Source of the DNA: Alphaproteobacteria bacterium
Lineage (GTDB): Bacteria > Pseudomonadota > Alphaproteobacteria > RF32 > CAG-239
DNA length: 7,202 bases
Assembly: GCA_017477035.1 (NCBI GenBank)
Contig: JAFUXW010000273.1
Span: 1 to 7,202, forward strand
Direction: 5' to 3'
The notes beneath the pieces are model-generated. The model did no database searches. It was not told the origin of the DNA and was given only the letters and a program-made list of their open reading frames with translations. Numbering within the stretch: the first letter of the stretch is position 1; each line of letters opens with the position of its first letter. A program made the position numbers and the translations under genes. Below, in pieces: positions 6,698-7,202 of this stretch.

Positions 6698-7202
6698 ATG
6701 AGTAGGGAACCGTTAACACATTCGGACAGATATGTTCGCAAAACAAATCGAATAATATTGATTATCGGATTTATTGCACTGTGCGTATTTCTGTTCGGAT
6801 TATTGTTATTGGGTTCCGAGCCGGAAGAGGAACAACCGCATTATGAAATAGAGCGCTCCATAGAAGATGAATCAAATTTTGGAACAACATCGGAAATAAA
6901 TAATGAAGCAGAAGTTGTTTTTGATAATATAGACACTACTGAAAGTCCGATTACATTGACCCCTAATCCTATTAATATAGGTCAAGTTGTTTTAGGTAAT
7001 GAAGCCAGCAATGTGTTGACAATAGGCACTAACGGCAAACGTTCGATTAAAATAATTTCGGTTGAACTAGAAGATGCTCCTTTTGAAGGATTTACATTCG
7101 GTACTAATTGCGAAGATAAAGTTTTAATGGGAAATATAACCTGTAATGTAACTATGAAATGGACTCCAAGCATTGCCGAAAATGTTCAGAATAATTTTAA
7201 AA
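6698..7202 (+). CDS. virB10: VirB10-like T4SS protein with ASH/Ig-like domain (3'-partial)
   Basis: Only the first 168 residues are in the window and the frame is open at the right edge. A short basic cytoplasmic tail (1-18) leads into one membrane helix (about 19-39), then an acidic linker (40-83), the layout of VirB10/TrbI proteins, which span from the inner to the outer membrane. The position directly after virB9 supports VirB10. Residues 84-168 look like an ASH/choice-of-anchor-D Ig-like fold: PNPINIGQVVLG, I-x-I-I-S-V-E-L, F-x-F-GTNC138, then G-N-I-T-C149-N-V-T-x-x-W-TP. The two cysteines may form a disulfide. VirB10 normally has a Pro-rich stretch here, and its diagnostic C-terminal beta-barrel domain lies beyond the window, so the family call rests on context and topology. 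The ATG is 6 nt after the virB9 stop with no good ribosome site; the frame has a stop directly upstream, so this start is secure and coupled translation is likely. Confidence 0.7.
   Translation, partial: MSREPLTHSDRYVRKTNRIILIIGFIALCVFLFGLLLLGSEPEEEQPHYEIERSIEDESNFGTTSEINNEAEVVFDNIDTTESPITLTPNPINIGQVVLGNEASNVLTIGTNGKRSIKIISVELEDAPFEGFTFGTNCEDKVLMGNITCNVTMKWTPSIAENVQNNFK

Overview
This AT-rich window is a co-directional (+ strand) piece of a P-type (VirB/VirD4-like, type IVA) type IV secretion system (T4SS) operon. It reads: large unknown coiled-coil protein (5' end outside the window), VirB8-like protein a, small lipoprotein in the VirB7 position, VirB8-like protein b, VirB9 with extra C-terminal domains, and the N-terminal part of a VirB10-like protein that runs off the right edge. 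The family calls rest on protein patterns read by eye. The strongest are the VirB8 'NP-[LV]-GF-x-V-I-x-Y' ending and the VirB9 N- and C-terminal signatures.

Organism: an AT-rich Gram-negative with Sec and lipoprotein signals is clear. An alphaproteobacterium is inferred, possibly a Rickettsiales-, Holosporales- or gut-RF32-like lineage. Three things point that way: a duplicated virB8 with a short lipoprotein gene between the copies, as I recall for the Rickettsiales rvh system; an alphaproteobacterial style of SPOR domain; and an intergenic sequence resembling the 'GTCATTGCGAG...' palindromic repeats common in such genomes. This placement is not proven.

Layout: positions 2-3145 hold the large unknown protein. 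Positions 3157-3912 hold virB8a, with a TTG start 11 nt after the preceding stop. Positions 3913-4057 are the only sizeable gap and contain a probable degenerate palindromic repeat and a weak promoter candidate. Positions 4058-4246 encode the lipoprotein, 4261-5013 virB8b, 5030-6691 the virB9-SPOR fusion, and 6698 to the end the virB10-like gene. Apart from the one gap, spacings are 6-16 nt, which indicates one transcription unit with probable translational coupling.

How the parts fit together: VirB7, VirB9 and VirB10 homologues build the envelope-spanning core complex. VirB8 is a bitopic inner-membrane scaffold linking the inner-membrane complex to it. This system departs from the minimal plan in several ways: VirB9 carries a C-terminal peptidoglycan-binding SPOR domain, the VirB10-like protein carries an ASH/Ig-like domain just outside the inner membrane, VirB8 is present as two diverged paralogues, and a >1000-residue protein of unknown function sits at the head of the visible operon. 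Together these suggest a T4SS with extra anchoring to the cell wall.
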